A stretch of 64,000 bases of DNA from Symbiodinium natans (lineage: Eukaryota > Sar > Dinophyceae > Suessiales > Symbiodiniaceae), in assembly GCA_905221605.1 (NCBI GenBank), contig CAJNDS010000008.1, positions 162,501 to 226,500 on the forward strand. The letters run 5' to 3'. Below the pieces are notes generated by a model. That model was not told where the DNA came from. It saw nothing but the letters and a program-made list of their open reading frames with translations, and searched no databases. A program made the position numbers and the translations under genes. Of the stretch, positions 41,508 to 53,240 are shown piece after piece. The number at the start of each line of letters is the position of its first letter. Position 1 is the stretch's first letter.

Positions 41508-42686
41508 GGAAGGGACTCAAGGAGGGTTTAGGGTTTAGGGTTTGGGGTTTGGGGTTTGGGGTTTGGGGTTTAGGGTTTAGGGTTTAGGGTTTAGGGTTTG
41601 GGGTTTGGGGTTTAGGGTTTAGGGTTTAGGGTTTAGGGTTTAGGGTTTAAGGGACCCTAGGGCATAGGGGTTCTCCAGGGGCTATTCAGGGGTTTAGGGT
41701 TTAGGGCTTGGGGGTTTAGAGTCCAGGGTTTCAAGGGGCTAAAGGAGGGACCCTTATAAGGGACCTTAGGGGTTATTCAGGGTTGTGTAGGGGCTATCGG
41801 TTTAGGGTATAGGGTTTAGGGAATATAAGGAATATGTAGGGGTTATATAGGTGAATATGATTCAGGGTCCCTTCTGCAGTTACAAGATTCACCACGTTGA
41901 TGAAAACAGGCGCCAGCGTAGGCGTGCAGGGACGATAAGGTTTAGGAAGCTTAGGAAGTTTAGGAAGTTTAGGGTCTAGGGTTTAGGGCTACCCCTAAGC
42001 CCTAAACTCTACAAACCCTCCTACCCTAGTCATACAAGTCTAGCTCGGGAGACTACAGAGGTGTGTGTGTTTTTCGGCTTTGGCGCGTTTGAGTTGCGAG
42101 CTGTTGAAGAGTTTTCGGCCCTGGGATCTGGGCCTCAGATGAAGAGCCCAAAGCCTGACCTGAAACCCTAAACCCTCAACCGTTTTAGGGTTTAAGGTTT
42201 AGGGTTGAGGGTTTTGTATGTCGGTCAAGAAATTCTACAGGTATATAAGTCAGTCTACACCACAGTAGCCTTCATCGAATGGAGGGCGTTGTGGAACAAA
42301 AAACAGAAAGTTGCCGTTTCATGGAGAAGACACAGAGCCCAAAACCCGGTCACAATTGTCGGCTAACACCCGGTCAAAGACTCCTGGCGCGAAGCGAAGA
42401 AGACACCGCAACTTAGAGAACTTGCATTCAACAGCTGGGCCTGCGTTGGGAGTTCGTAAGACCAGGGGCTTAGGACGAACCACCTTGATTTTTCGTTTTG
42501 GGTTCTTATAAAGTAACCAATCTTGCTTCTTTTTGAACTTTAAACTTTTTGGTTTCCTTATTTAGTAGGAATATTAAAGTTTAACCTTTTTTTCCCTTGG
42601 TTATTGGAGAAGTAAGCAACCCCAAAAAAGGGTGCTCCAGGGCGACCAAGACGATAGGGGCCCTCAATATCCGGGCTCTTAGAAAA
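41508..42686. other. Spacer with G-rich array
   Basis: TTTAGGG/TTTGGGG array at 41523-41650. The stretch 42230-42480 is open in all three plus frames and was not called. A degenerate relative of exon E8, with GGTTATTGGAGAAGTAAG, lies near 42568-42612. Confidence 0.5.
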
Positions 42687-42799
42687 CTAGGATGCCCAGT
42701 AGTACCCTTATTCCCTTTTTGGTAGGTTTAGGTTCCCTTATCAACCCCTTTAAGCAAAAAAGGGCACCCTTTTTCATCCTAGGTTACTGGGCAACCTAG
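42687..42799. mobile_element. 113-bp MITE-like element, copy 2
   Basis: Same 15-bp inverted ends as 37613-37725. AAAA flanks both ends as a possible target duplication. Confidence 0.8.
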
Positions 42800-42998
42800 A
42801 AAACTAGCGGTGCACTACCTTGGTTTGCTAGTTCCTGTAGTTGGGAATGAGGGAGATGGAAGTTTACGATAACAGGGTCCGTCCCCCCATATAGACTCCC
42901 AAATAAACCCTAAACCCTAAACCCTAGACCCTAAACCCTAAACCCGAAACCCTAAACCCAAAACCCAAAACCCTAAACCCTAAACCCTAAACCCCAAG

Positions 42999-43129
42999 AA
43001 GGTACCCCCAAAGATCGCGAGCGTTCCACTGATCCCAAGAAGCCGAGGAAGGCGCCCGCTTTGCGATCCCTGCCCGTCACGGCCGTTGGACGCCACAACC
43101 GCGAGGAGGTTGACCCAATGAGCCTTGGA
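42999..43129 (+). CDS. Putative exon, 43 codons
   Basis: The acceptor ACCCCAAG follows a CCCTAAA array. It reads GTPKDRERSTDPKKPRKAPA, then LRSLPVTAVGRHNREEV and onward; donor GTGCCC. Basic and charged, like a linker. 2 nt in, 0 out. Confidence 0.45.
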
Positions 43130-43136
43130 GTGCCCT

Positions 43137-43310
43137 TAGGGTTTAGGGTTTAGGGTTACAGGGTTTAGGGTTTAGGGTTTAGGGTTTAGGGTTTAGGGTT
43201 TATTAGGGTTTAGGGTTTAGGGTTACAGGGTTACAGGGTTTAGGGTCTAGGGTTTATTAGGGTTTGTTAGGGTTTAGGGTTTAGGGCATACAGGGTTTAG
43301 GGGGGCAGGT
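43137..43310 (+). repeat. TTTAGGG array with inserted TTAC and TTATTA units
   Basis: Canonical heptamers are interrupted several times by GGGTTACA and GGTTTATTA variants. Confidence 0.85.
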
Positions 43311-44881
43311 ATCACACCCGGAGCCGAGGAACCCTGCCATGATCCGTAGGAGTTTGCACTCTAAAGGCTACGAGACAGAACCCCCTTTACCCTAAACCCT
43401 AAACCCTGTAACCCTAAACCCTAAACCCCAAACCCTAAACCCTAAACCCTAAACCCCAAACCCCAAACCCTAAACCCTAAACCCTATCAACCCTAAGCCC
43501 TAAACCCTAAATCCCCATGTTGCTTTTCTTAAGAAGTCCTCTCGGTGAGCCTTTTCCCAAAGTAGGGGCCGCAGATGTACCGATGCAACCCCCCCCCCCC
43601 CCCCCCACACAAAAACAAGAATAGATAAAACCAGAGGTTCAGGGTTTGGGGTTTAGTGTTTAAAGAAGAAGAAACAAAGCCAGCGGCTCAGGGGTTAGGG
43701 TTTAGTGTTTTCGTACGGTTCGAAGGGACTCAAAAGGGGCGCACCCTTTTTTTCGGACACCCTCCATGATGAGTTTCTGTCTTGGGCTTCTGAGCATGTG
43801 GAGATGAGACTCCACGGGTCCGCTCATAATCAGGGTTTAGGGTATAGGGTTTGGGGCCCTCAACTCAAGAGGTCAAAACTCGTACCCATGAGGTTGTGCC
43901 ACTAAAGCCTCCCTTAACATACTCCTGCTTTCGCTCTTATTTTCCTACAACCTTAAGGTACAACCCCTAGATAAACCCTAAACCCCATTCCCAACTGCCT
44001 CAGAGCCTCAGAACGATGCGATGGTTCAGTTTTGTGGGTGCCTCAAGTCCTATTCCTCACAGGTTTAGGGTAATTAGGGCTTAGTTCCACCGAATAGTTA
44101 AGGAGGTTTCCAAGAGCAGGGTCTTCTGCCAATATGGGGGGGTTTACGGAAAGAGGGGACCCTTAAATCTAGACCCCCAAAATCGTAGGACTCCTTTAGA
44201 ATAAGGACCCCAATAAGGTACCCCTAACTTCTTAAACCCCAAACCCTAAACCCTAAACCTTAAAGCCCCATTTTCTTGTACCGGAGAAGTGCCCCAGGAG
44301 CTCATCCGTCTCTCTGTGCTCATCACAGGCCTCCAGCTGAGAGTTTAGGGTTTATCTAAGGGAAGTTACCTGGTCACTTTCACTGTTTATAACACCTTGC
44401 CTGTGGGGTTTAGGGGTTAGGGTTCAGGGTTCAGGAAGTTACATGGTCCCTTAAATAATGTCCCTGACCTTCTTCAAAGTTTAAAGGGTTCTGAAGTGTG
44501 GGACCTGGGATTTTATAGGGTTTAATAAGGGCAACATAAGGGTTTCCTAATTTCAGGGCGCATATGAAGGTACCATGCAACCACCCCAAACCCTCAACCT
44601 TCAATCAAGCAAAGCTGGCAAGTTGCTTGCTTTCAAGTCACGGATAGTGGCAATTCATGAAATTGAGTAGTTCTCAACACTAGTGTCCTTGTTAGTTAGA
44701 AGGGTGCTATTCTATATGGGAGTTTACGAAAAAAGTCCCCCCCCCCCTTCCTCATGAGGTACCTGAAATTCTTATAGGGTTGTTAAGGGAGGGGCTTGGT
44801 TCAAGGGGGGTATGTAACCGAAGGTTCCTTGACACTCCCCACTACCCCCTACGCCCTAAGGCTCCCTGAGCTCCCCCTAGG
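43311..44881. other. Spacer with foldbacks
   Basis: C-rich array 43388-43500 and a C homopolymer at 43588-43606. An imperfect foldback at about 44443-44580 (GTTACATGGTCCCTT and its inverse) belongs to a family also seen near 51955-52085 and 57746-57860. No supported gene. Confidence 0.55.
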
Positions 44882-45540
44882 TAGGGACTCCAAAACCCCT
44901 GAATGAAGGAGTGCCAGTTAAGTCATAATAGGAACCCTAGTATGATTTCAGGTATACCCCTTAATTAAAGAGTATCCCTTACATTAGAATAGGAACCCTA
45001 GTAAGATTTCAGGTATATGCCTCAACTAAGGGGTTTCGGAGCCTCTGGGTAGGTAGCTGCATGGGATCCGAGAACGGGAACCTAATTTAGAGAACTGCCC
45101 GAAAGGCTTGGAAGGATCCCAGCCTCTTCCCAAACGGCCCTAAACCCTAAACCCTAAACCCTAAACCCTAAACCCTAAACCCACGTGTTGCGGAGCGATC
45201 CCGTGAAGTTTGCACCCGCCCAAACATCTCCAGAAGCCTTGTAGCAGCCGGGTCACTCCAGAGCTAAAGCGGACTGCCCAGAGACTCCAAAACCTCTTAA
45301 TGAAGTAATATCCCTTAAATTATAAAAGAACCCTAGTATGATTTAAGGTATATATTCCTTAATCCTAGAGACTCCAAAACCCCTTAATTATAAGGAATAT
45401 CGGAATATCCCTTAAATTTTAATAGGAACCCTAAATCATAAATGTGATTTAAGGTATATTCCTTAATTAAGGAATGTCCCTTAAATTGCAATAGGAACTC
45501 TAATATGATTTAAGGTGTATTTCATAATTACGGGGTTTTG
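44882..45540 (+). repeat. AT-rich tandem repeats of roughly 65-80 bp
   Basis: Units share CCCTTAAATT...TAGGAACCCTA...GATTTAAGGTATA...CCTTAATTA. Two clusters, 44882-45040 and 45290-45540, flank a C-rich array and the island at 45185. Confidence 0.75.
45185..45237 (-). CDS. Putative exon
   Basis: On the minus strand, acceptor GCTACAAG, then ASGDVWAGANFTGSLRNT, then a GTGGGT donor continuous with TTTAGGG repeats. The plus strand is open too. Strand is preferred on splice signals. Confidence 0.35.
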
Positions 45541-45773
45541 CCGCCTCTGGGCACCTCACCCGAGACCTTTGTCTCCATTATTGGTTTTGTGGCGCATGGA
45601 TATCGAATGTTGGATTATTGTGGTTGCTTTTAGAAGGAATAGGGGGGGTGGTGGGGGGACGGGCAGGGGGGGTAGCCCTAAACCCTAAAGCGCCCCAACC
45701 CTAAACCCTAAAGCCCCTAAACCCTAAACCCTCAACCCTAAACCCTAAACCTTTCGAAACCCGGGTTCCGGAG

Positions 45774-45844
45774 GCTTCGTGTGGCAGATCGTCGAAGTTT
45801 GGGCGGCAACGCACGCCAGCGTTGCAGGACCGACCCATGAAAGG
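45774..45844 (+). CDS. Putative exon
   Basis: Acceptor TTCCGGAG; reads FVWQIVEVWAATHASVAGPT then HER; the array supplies the donor GTTTAGGG. Another frame is open. 2 nt in, 0 out. Confidence 0.4.
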
Positions 45845-46755
45845 GTTTAGGGTTTAGGGTTTAGGGTTTAGGGTTTAGGGTTTAGGGTTTAGGGTTTAGG
45901 GTTTAGGGTTTGGGGCTAGGGCTGAGGGCTTTCATCATGAAGGTTGGGTTGGATGAGACTTTAGGCTTTGCGCATGGATTTTTAGGTTGCACAGGTGTCA
46001 TCCTCGGTCCCTAGGCCCCCAAACGCTCCGCAAAAAAAAAAAAAGCCCCACAAGCCGTCTTTTAGGGTTTAGGGTTTAGGGTTTAGGGTTTCGGGTTTAG
46101 GGTTTAGGGTTTAGGGTTTAGGGTTTAGGGAAGCCCGAAGCCTTATACAACCTAAGCCCCACAAAATACCCTAAAGACACCCCGTATGTAGATGCTACAG
46201 GGTTGCTTCAGGGAGCATGGGTTGAACGATTCACGTGGGAGACCGGCGGTTGGGGGTTTAGGGGTTTAGGGTTTAGGGTTTAGGGTTTAGGGTTTAGGGT
46301 TTAGGGTTTAGGGTTTAGGGTTTACTTAACGCCTACTCGGAGGTTCATGGGCACCTACAACCCCAGCTGTAAGTCTACTGGGAGGACTTAGGGGGGCCGA
46401 TAAGTGCAGTGATAGCTGGGGTTGCAAGGTACCCGAAACCCGAAACCCTAAGTACCCTGAACCTGAGGTCCGATGGAAGCGGTATATGCTCCTAAACCCC
46501 ACAACCCCCCCCCGCCCCCCTAAACCCAAGGCCCTAAACCCTAAACCCTAAACCCTAAACCCTAAACCCTAAACCCTAAACCATTTGTTGCGGGGCAGAG
46601 GTCTGATTCCTCGACAGAGGCTTTTCGTGTTCAAAGGGGGTGTAGGGCTGGGTGTTTGAAATGAGGGCTTCGCTTAGGGCTTATGAGGGTTTATCGAAAT
46701 GGGGTTTCAGGGTTCGTCCCGAAAACAAACCCCAACCCTAAACCTTAAACCCTAA
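45845..46755. other. Spacer with arrays
   Basis: G-rich arrays at 45845-45910, 46063-46128 and 46258-46323, and a C-rich array at 46528-46582. A degenerate GGAGGTTCATGG-family foldback lies near 46330-46435. Confidence 0.65.
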
Positions 46756-46788
<33 letters not shown>

Positions 46789-46805
46789 TGTATATATAAC
46801 TTATT
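46756..46805. repeat. TA microsatellite
   Basis: (TA)n with CATA variants, directly after a CCCTAAA run. Confidence 0.9.
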
Positions 46806-46825
46806 TATAAACATTTGAATCCAAG

Positions 46826-46925
46826 CTCGCTCGCCCCTACGGAGGAGTTCTCGTCGGAACGCGCGCAGCACATCGCGGTGCCCTCCATGTCAGAGTTGGC
46901 GCATCGTTGTGAGCACTTACTGAGA
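46826..46925 (+). CDS. Putative exon, 33 codons
   Basis: Acceptor AATCCAAG; reads SLAPTEEFSSERAQHIAVPS then MSELAHRCEHLLR; donor GTTTAGGG from the array. 1 nt in, 0 out. A second frame is open for most of its length. Confidence 0.45.
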
Positions 46926-47731
46926 GTTTAGGGTTCAGGGTTTGGGGTTTAGGGTTTCGGGTTTAGGTTTAGGGTTGGAAGTAGTTGAGTCGAGATAGAA
47001 TTGCAATACAATGTCGGTTGGAAGGCCTGATTTAGGGACCCTGAACCCTATAAACCCTAGACTAGATATGGTCAGGCGTCTGGCGTCTCCAACAACCCCC
47101 CCCCCCCTTCCGCGGGGTCTGGAAGGGGGGTAATTAAGGCCCTTGTGCAGGGTTGTGGGCTTATAGGGACCCAAAGCCATCAAGCCCTAAGCCTAAACCC
47201 TACGTAATTAAGACCCTAAACCTTAAAAGCCGAAAATCACCAAAAGCCTGACTGAAACCCTAAGCTCTAAGAACCCGAGAGCCCTAAAGGCCCCAAAACG
47301 CCAGAGCCCTAAACCAAAAATCCCGAAACCCTGCCTAACCCCTACAGCCGCACCACGGGGGTGTGGGGGGGGGGGGGGGGGGTGTACCGGACTCGGGGGG
47401 GGGGGGGTCACCGGACTCGGGGGGGGGGGGGGGCGGCGGGGCGGGATACAATACCAACGGTGGTTGGTAGGTGGAGGTTTTTTTTTTTTTGGGGGGGGGG
47501 GGGGGGGGGAGGGGGGGGACCCCTATGAACCCTGTGAACCGAAGAATCCCCTAAACCCTAAACCCTAAACCCTAAATCGCCTACTAGCGCGTATAGGGCT
47601 TCGACTCCGAAGCCCTTCAACCCTGAACCCCCAAGCTCTGAGCTCCTCAACCCTTAAACCCTGCACCCTTACACCCTTAAACCCTTAAACCCTGAGACCC
47701 TTAAACCCCCAAACCCCTAAACCCCTAAGTA
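46926..47731. other. Spacer with long G tracts
   Basis: Several G runs of 10-19 bases at 47362-47520 include a T12/G18-like junction at 47479-47512. Short C-rich arrays follow. Open frames here are homopolymer or heptamer artefacts. Confidence 0.7.
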
Positions 47732-47849
47732 AAGGGTGTAGGGGTTTAGGGGTTTAAGGGGTTTAGGGGTTTAGGGGTTTTAGGGGTTTAAAACCCCTAA
47801 AACCCCTAAACCCCTAAACCCCTTAAACCCCCTAAACCCCTACACCCTT
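47732..47849. repeat. Near-perfect 118-bp palindrome of TTTAGGGG units
   Basis: The left arm reads (TTTAGGGG)-like units from AAGGGTGTAGGGG, the right arm is its inverse ending CCCCTACACCCTT. The centre is GGGGTTTAAAACCCC and the arms differ by about one base. It is followed by a CCCTAAA array to 47930. Confidence 0.9.
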
Positions 47850-47934
47850 ACACCCCTAAACCCTAAACCCCGAAACCCTAAACCCTAAACCCTAAACCCT
47901 AAACCCTAAACCCTAAACCCTAAACCCTAACAAG

Positions 47935-48025
47935 CAAGGAGCGAGAGATGTCTCTGCAGTCCTGGGGCGCGGGGCAGCCAACGGCATCAGTCCAGGTCCA
48001 GGAGGAAACGGCTGTGGGGCTTTAG
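47935..48025 (+). CDS. Putative terminal exon
   Basis: The acceptor CTAACAAG ends a CCCTAAA array; reads KEREMSLQSWGAGQPTASVQ, then VQEETAVGL and TAG. 1 nt in. Confidence 0.4.
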
Positions 48026-48844
48026 AGCTTGAAGAGTTCTAGGGCTTTAGGGTTAGGGCTATGGGGCTTTAGAGCTTTAAGAGTTTAGGGTTAGGGTTAG
48101 GGTTAGGGGCTGAGGGCTTTAGGGCTTTAGGGCTTTAGGGCTTTGGGGCTTTGGGGCTTTGGGGCTTTGGGGCCTTAGGGCTTGACGTCTTTAGGGCTTT
48201 ATTGCTGTCATAGTTTAGACGCAGGGGCGGGGGGGGGGGGACGCCCTAAGGCCCTAGACCCCGCAAAACCCTGAAGCCCAAACGCTCATGTAAACCCCAA
48301 ACTCTAAAACCCGAAACCTGAAACCCTGCAGGGTATCCTCTTCAAGATTCTCCAAATTCCAGGAATATTCTGCCGGATGATGGGCACGTCAGTACATCGG
48401 GCGTTGCCCAAAATTAGGGTGCCGACCTTTAGGGTTTACGGTTTACGGTTTACGGTTTAGGGTTTAGGGTTCAGGGTTCAGGGTCGGGGGGTTCTTTCAC
48501 GTTTGGGTACACCCTATTTTCTGCAACCCCCACCCGGGCGATTCATGCAGGAAACCCTAAACCCCAACCCCAAATCCTAAACCCAAAACCCTAAACCCTA
48601 AACCCTAAACCCTAAACCCTAAACCCTAAACCCTAAACCCTAGCCCTAAACTCTACCCGCCCCTTCTTAAGGGCTTAGGGCCCGAAACTGTGAGAGCTCC
48701 ATGAACCCTAAGCCCCAGGAACGCTGAGTCCAAGCCCGAGACCCATAAACCCCATACAGGGTTTAGGGTTTAGGGTTTAGGGTTTAGGTTTTAGGGTTTA
48801 GGGTTTAGGGAAACCCTAAGCCCTGCAAACCCGAAAGCCCACAG
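48026..48844. repeat. GGGCTTTA/GGGCTTTG variant repeats and arrays
   Basis: A run of 8-mers GGGCTTTA then GGGCTTTG occupies about 48110-48190. A C-rich array (48590-48640) and a G-rich one (48757-48810) follow. Confidence 0.8.
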
Positions 48845-48956
48845 GAAGCCGTCAGCCTGTCTCCGGTTCCGGCTTCGCCCGCCATCGCCAACGAGGAGTC
48901 GCCCTCTTCCGGAGTGCCCAACGCTTCTTTCAAAGCGATGCTTGGAGTTTACCACG
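48845..48956 (+). CDS. Putative exon, 37 codons
   Basis: Acceptor GCCCACAG; reads EAVSLSPVPASPAIANEESP then SSGVPNASFKAMLGVYH; the donor is the array (GTTTAGGG). Among the most protein-like islands outside the multi-exon gene. 0 in, 1 nt out. Confidence 0.5.
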
Positions 48957-49442
48957 GTTTAGGGTTTAGGGTTTAGGGTTTAGGGTTCAGGGTTCAGGGT
49001 TTAGGGTTCAGGGTTCAGGGTTCAGGATTCAGGGTTCAGGGTTCAGGGTCTAGGTTTTGGGTTTTTTGGGGGGCTTAGGGGCTGTGGGGGAGTCAGAGTT
49101 TTAGGGTTTATTGTTTCGGGTTTGGGGGAGTCTGGGGAGATCGTTAGGGTTTTGGGACTAGGGGTTTAGGGTTTAGGGTTTAGGGGTTTTCGGTCCTTTA
49201 TCGGGTTGGTGCCTTTAGGGTTTTGGGAGTTCGCGGTTTTACGGTGTTTTTTTTTGGACTGTTTCAGGATCTAGCGATTCTAGTGTTTACGTGTTTGGAG
49301 TTTGGGGTTGAAGGGTTTGGTTTGGGGTTCTTTGTTTTAGGGTTGAGGGTTTATGTGCTTTTGGGCTTGGGAAGATGGGCGTGTTAGGGTTTTGAGAGGT
49401 AGGGGTGTTTTTTCGGGTTTATGTCTTTAGGGTACCCTGAAC
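48957..49442 (+). repeat. TTTAGGG array and degenerate G-rich sequence
   Basis: Canonical and TTCAGGG units to about 49060, then loosely heptamer-like G-rich sequence without supported coding. Confidence 0.7.
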
Positions 49443-49506
49443 CCCAAAAAGGAAGCCGCGTGCAACAAGCTTGGCGGTCCTGAATGCGCACTCGCAAAGC
49501 GCAATC
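49443..49506 (-). CDS. Putative exon, strand uncertain
   Basis: On the minus strand, acceptor TGTGCGCAG and donor GTTCAGGG bracket an island (IALCECAFRTAKLVARGFLF in one frame). Several frames on both strands are open, so this is weak. Confidence 0.2.
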
Positions 49507-52333
49507 CTGCGCACAGCTCCTATGTCGAACGGTCTCAGCCGCTTGCCCAGAGAGTTCGAGTTTAGGGGTCTATAGGGCGTAGGGCTTAATTCGGCTTTAG
49601 GGTTTGACCTCGAGTGAAAGTTCCTGTTTAAATGGTACCTGAATTTAACGCGCTAGTACACACAGAAAGGGGGGGAACTGCGATCGGAGGTGGCACCTTG
49701 GGGTGGAGGGTGTCATTGCAGTAATCGCCTCCCACCCCAAAAAATGCAAAAATCCTCATCCTGGCACAAACAGCATTCACAAAGTTTAGGGGGCAGCCTT
49801 CAAAATTCTCCACCCCGAGCCCCAAGCCCCCCCTAAACCCTAAACCCTAAACCCTAAACCCTAAACCCTAAACCCTAAACCCTAAACCCTAAACCCTAAA
49901 CCCTAAACCCTAAACCCCAAATCTGTCTGTTGGAAGGTGAGGAGGTATAGGGCACCCACAGTCGACACGAAAACGAGCTCTATGAAATGGGAGCTCTAGA
50001 GGGCTTAGCGTTTAGGGTTTAGGGTTTAGGGTTTCGGGGTTTTGAGTTTTGGGCTTAGGCCTGAGGCAAGTTAAGTTTGAGGGTTGAGAGCTTGCATTCC
50101 TTGATGCTTATGGCTTAAGTTGTCTAAACAACTTTCGGGTTTACGGTTTAGGGACATGCCTGTGTGTTTGTTGGGCTAGGTTTCGGGTGTTGCGACAAGA
50201 TCCTCCCTGTACCCTAAAGCCACAAACAACCACCACTAGCAACTCTGAGGTACAGTCCCAAGGGCCTCCTGTCTTAGTTGGATCGCGCGCCATCCCCGCT
50301 GGGTGTGTGCTGCAGTCGGGTTCCTGACACTCATCGAGGCCTGGGGTGGAATTGCTCCTATCCCCCACAAACCCGGAACTCTAAAACCCGGAACTCTACA
50401 CCCTAAACCCTAAACCTTAAACTTTAGCTCTTCAACCCTAGCCCTGAACTCTAAACCCCAACCCTGGACCGCAATTTTGAACTTGTGTCGTCCCCGTAAC
50501 ACCTGGAATGCATTTTCATGCCCAATATCCGAAAACCTGAACCCAAAAGCCTCTTATACGATTTAGGGTTTAGGGTTTAGGGTTTAGGGTTTATAGGGTT
50601 TAGGGTTTTACAGGGTTTTGGGTTTGGGCTTGAGGCACAAGCCAGCCTACCACTGCAGTACAGAGTCCATAGAGCCATATAGGTTGAAGGAGGCCCCTCA
50701 CTGGAGGTTTCGGGTTTAGGGTTTAGGGTTTAGGGTTTGGGGTTTAGGGGGTTGGTTTAGGCTTTAGGGTTTCAGGTAGCTTTGCTCCCAAGGAAGCTTC
50801 AAAGAATGTCAGCCCGCCCAAGCCCGAAGCCCCAAATCTCAATCAGGGTTTAGGCTTTAGGGTTTAAGGTTTAGGGTTTGGGGTTTAGATTTACGGTTTA
50901 GATTTAGGGTTTAAGGTTTAGGGTTTCGGGTTTGGGGTTTAGATTTAGGGTTTAGCGTTTCGGGTTTCGGGCTTCGGAGGGGGGGGGGGGGGTCAGCATC
51001 AAGGCGGTTTAGGGTTTAGGGTTTAGGGTTTAGGGTTTAGGGTTTAGGGTTTAGGGTGTTTTAGTGTAGCCTCTAAGGCTACAGATGTTTGTTCGAAGAG
51101 CTCGCAGAGACGGTTTAGGGTTTAGGTTTCATGGTTTGGGGTTGTGGGTTCGAAGAACTCACCTTCTGTTTACGATCCCTAAACCCTGATTCCCAAACCC
51201 CAAACCCTAATCCCTAATCCCTAAACCCTAGACCCTAAAACCCTAAACCCTAAGCCCTAAGCTCTAAACCCTAAACCCTCAACCCTCCCTAAACCTTGGA
51301 CCCCAAACCCTAGAAAACCCTCAGCCCCAAGCCCCAAGCCCCAAACCCCAAACCCTAATCCCCAAGCCCCAAAGCCTAAACCCTAAACCCACCCTTAGCC
51401 CTAAACCCTAAGCCCTAAGCCCTCAACCTACAGCTGTGCCTGCGGGCCATGGCTGACCTTCGCAGGTCGTCGCTGCCGTCGGCACAGCCGCCACAGGCAA
51501 GAGCTGAACCTCCCTTACGGTTTAGGGTTTAGGGTTTAGGGCTAGGGTTTAGGGTTTAGGGTTGGAGTTAGGGTTTATTGTTTATGGTTTAGGGCTTAGA
51601 GTTCGGGACTTTGGGTTTCAGGGCGTCTAAGGTTCAGCGTTTGAGGCTTTAGGGTTAGGGGTTGGGGTTTCCCTTCTCCCAGTCCGAGGGTTCCTGACCT
51701 CCTCAGTGAAAAGCAGCAGGAAGCCAGGGACCCTTTCTTAAGAGGGCTTAGGGTTTAGAGTTTAGGGTTTAGGGTCTAGGATTTGGAGTTTAGGGTTGGA
51801 GTTTAGGGTTCAGGGTTTAGGGTTTATATCGGTTTTAGGGTTTGGGGTTTAGGGTTTGGAGTTTAGGGTTTAGGGTTTGGAGTTTAGGGTTCAGGGTTTA
51901 GGGCTTATATCGGGTTTAGGGTTTAGGGGTTTAGGGTTTAGGGGAGAAGTTACATGGTACTATACTGCGGTCCCTGACCTTCTTTAAAGGGTTCGGAAGT
52001 ATGGGCCCTTGCGTTCGTAGGGCGCGGCTATATAGCGGGTATAGAAGGGTTTCCCAAGTAAGGGCCCACGCGAAGGGACCATGGAACTTGCCCTAGACCG
52101 TTTACGGCTTCAGGACGTATCCTACACCCTAGTCCATACGCTCAGGCTTCAGAAGGGACTGCACCCTATAAACCCTCAGACATGGTTCAGGGTCTGGGGG
52201 CATAAGTTTTGGTGGAAGGCTTGGGGAAACCCTAAAGCCCAAAGCCCTGAACCCGAAACCCTAAACCCTAGCCCTAAACCCTAAACCCGAAGCCCGAAAC
52301 CTTGTCTGGACTCATGCACCCCTACCTGCAAAG
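49507..52333. other. Spacer with many arrays
   Basis: C-rich array 49829-49920, G-rich 50562-50620 and 51006-51055, mixed C-rich 51175-51430. An island at 50215-50350 is open on both strands. Another at 51434-51465 has a good acceptor (CAACCTACAG) and GTCGTC donor but is very short. A foldback of the GTTACATGG family lies near 51955-52085. Confidence 0.5.
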
Positions 52334-52422
52334 CCCTCAAGACCAGGCAGAAAGACGGCCACCTACACCTTTACTTTGGTCTCGACTGCGCCTCGTCTGT
52401 CAGACCTCTGGCGAGTTTTCGG
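52334..52422 (+). CDS. Putative exon, 29 codons
   Basis: Acceptor CCTGCAAAG; reads LKTRQKDGHLHLYFGLDCAS then SVRPLASFR; the array supplies GTTTAGGG. 2 nt in, 0 out; phase-compatible with 48845-48956. Confidence 0.45.
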
Positions 52423-52758
52423 GTTTAGGGTTTAGGGTTTAGGGTTTACTCCCCCAAACCCAAAGCCCGAAGTCCTAAACCCCGAAAGCAGAAGCAGCAA
52501 CGACCACTTTCAACTTACCCAACCTGTCCCTTCAATAGCCCACTGCAAGGATTTAAAATTGCAGTGCTGGGAAGGGCGCATTTGGCTTGGGCATCCAGGG
52601 CCGGTCAGCAAGGGCCCCCGCATCAATGGCAGCCAACCGTGAAGCCTTGTGCAGGAAGCCAACAGGGTTTAGGGTTCAGGGTTCAGGGTGCAGGGTTCAG
52701 GGTTCAGGGTTCAGGGTTTAGGGTTTAGGGTTTAGGGTTTAGGGTTTAGGGTTTACAG
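52423..52758. other. Spacer before copy B
   Basis: Short arrays, including TTCAGGG-rich units at 52670-52755, ending in GGGTTTACAG, the acceptor of the next island. Confidence 0.6.
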
Positions 52759-52826
52759 TCGCCCGCCTGAGCTTCCCTCAAGTCGCCGGAGAGCCTCCCA
52801 TGCCTTCTGTTGGAGGCCACATTCCG
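52759..52826 (+). CDS. Putative exon at start of copy B
   Basis: Acceptor GGTTTACAG; reads ARLSFPQVAGEPPMPSVGGH then IP; donor GTACCG. Copy A keeps only the last part (about 86-108). The frame stays open to 53047. Confidence 0.35.
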
Positions 52827-52848
52827 GTACCGTCATCCATTCCAGCCG

Positions 52849-53240
52849 GCCCGAAACCATTAATTCCCTTTACGAAACCATTTGAAAAATTGGTTTCGTT
52901 CAATCCGACAAAGGGGGTGGTCCAGGGGCCCCCTCCGACCCCCAATGATGGGACTGACTCGGGACCCATGTTAATGTCCAGGCCCCGGCCCGGAGCCCCG
53001 ATTTTGGATGCCGGGCTGTCTGGGCTTAAAGCCGGGCCTTTTGATTAGGATTTCAAAGGCCAACCTCCTGAATTGCAACCGGCCCGAAACCACTATTTTC
53101 CTATAAGGAAACCATTTGAAAAATTGGTCCCCCTCAATGCGACAAGGGGGCTCCGACCCCCAATAACGGGACTGATTCGGGACCCTCTGTAATGTCCAGG
53201 CCCCGGCCCGGAGGCTCCGAATTTGGAAAAAGCCTATGGA
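52849..53240 (+). repeat. Imperfect direct repeat of about 230 bp
   Basis: GGCCCGAAACCA begins units near 52849 and 53081. Both contain AAACCATTTGAAAAATTGGT and AATGTCCAGGCCCCGGCCCG. Confidence 0.8.
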
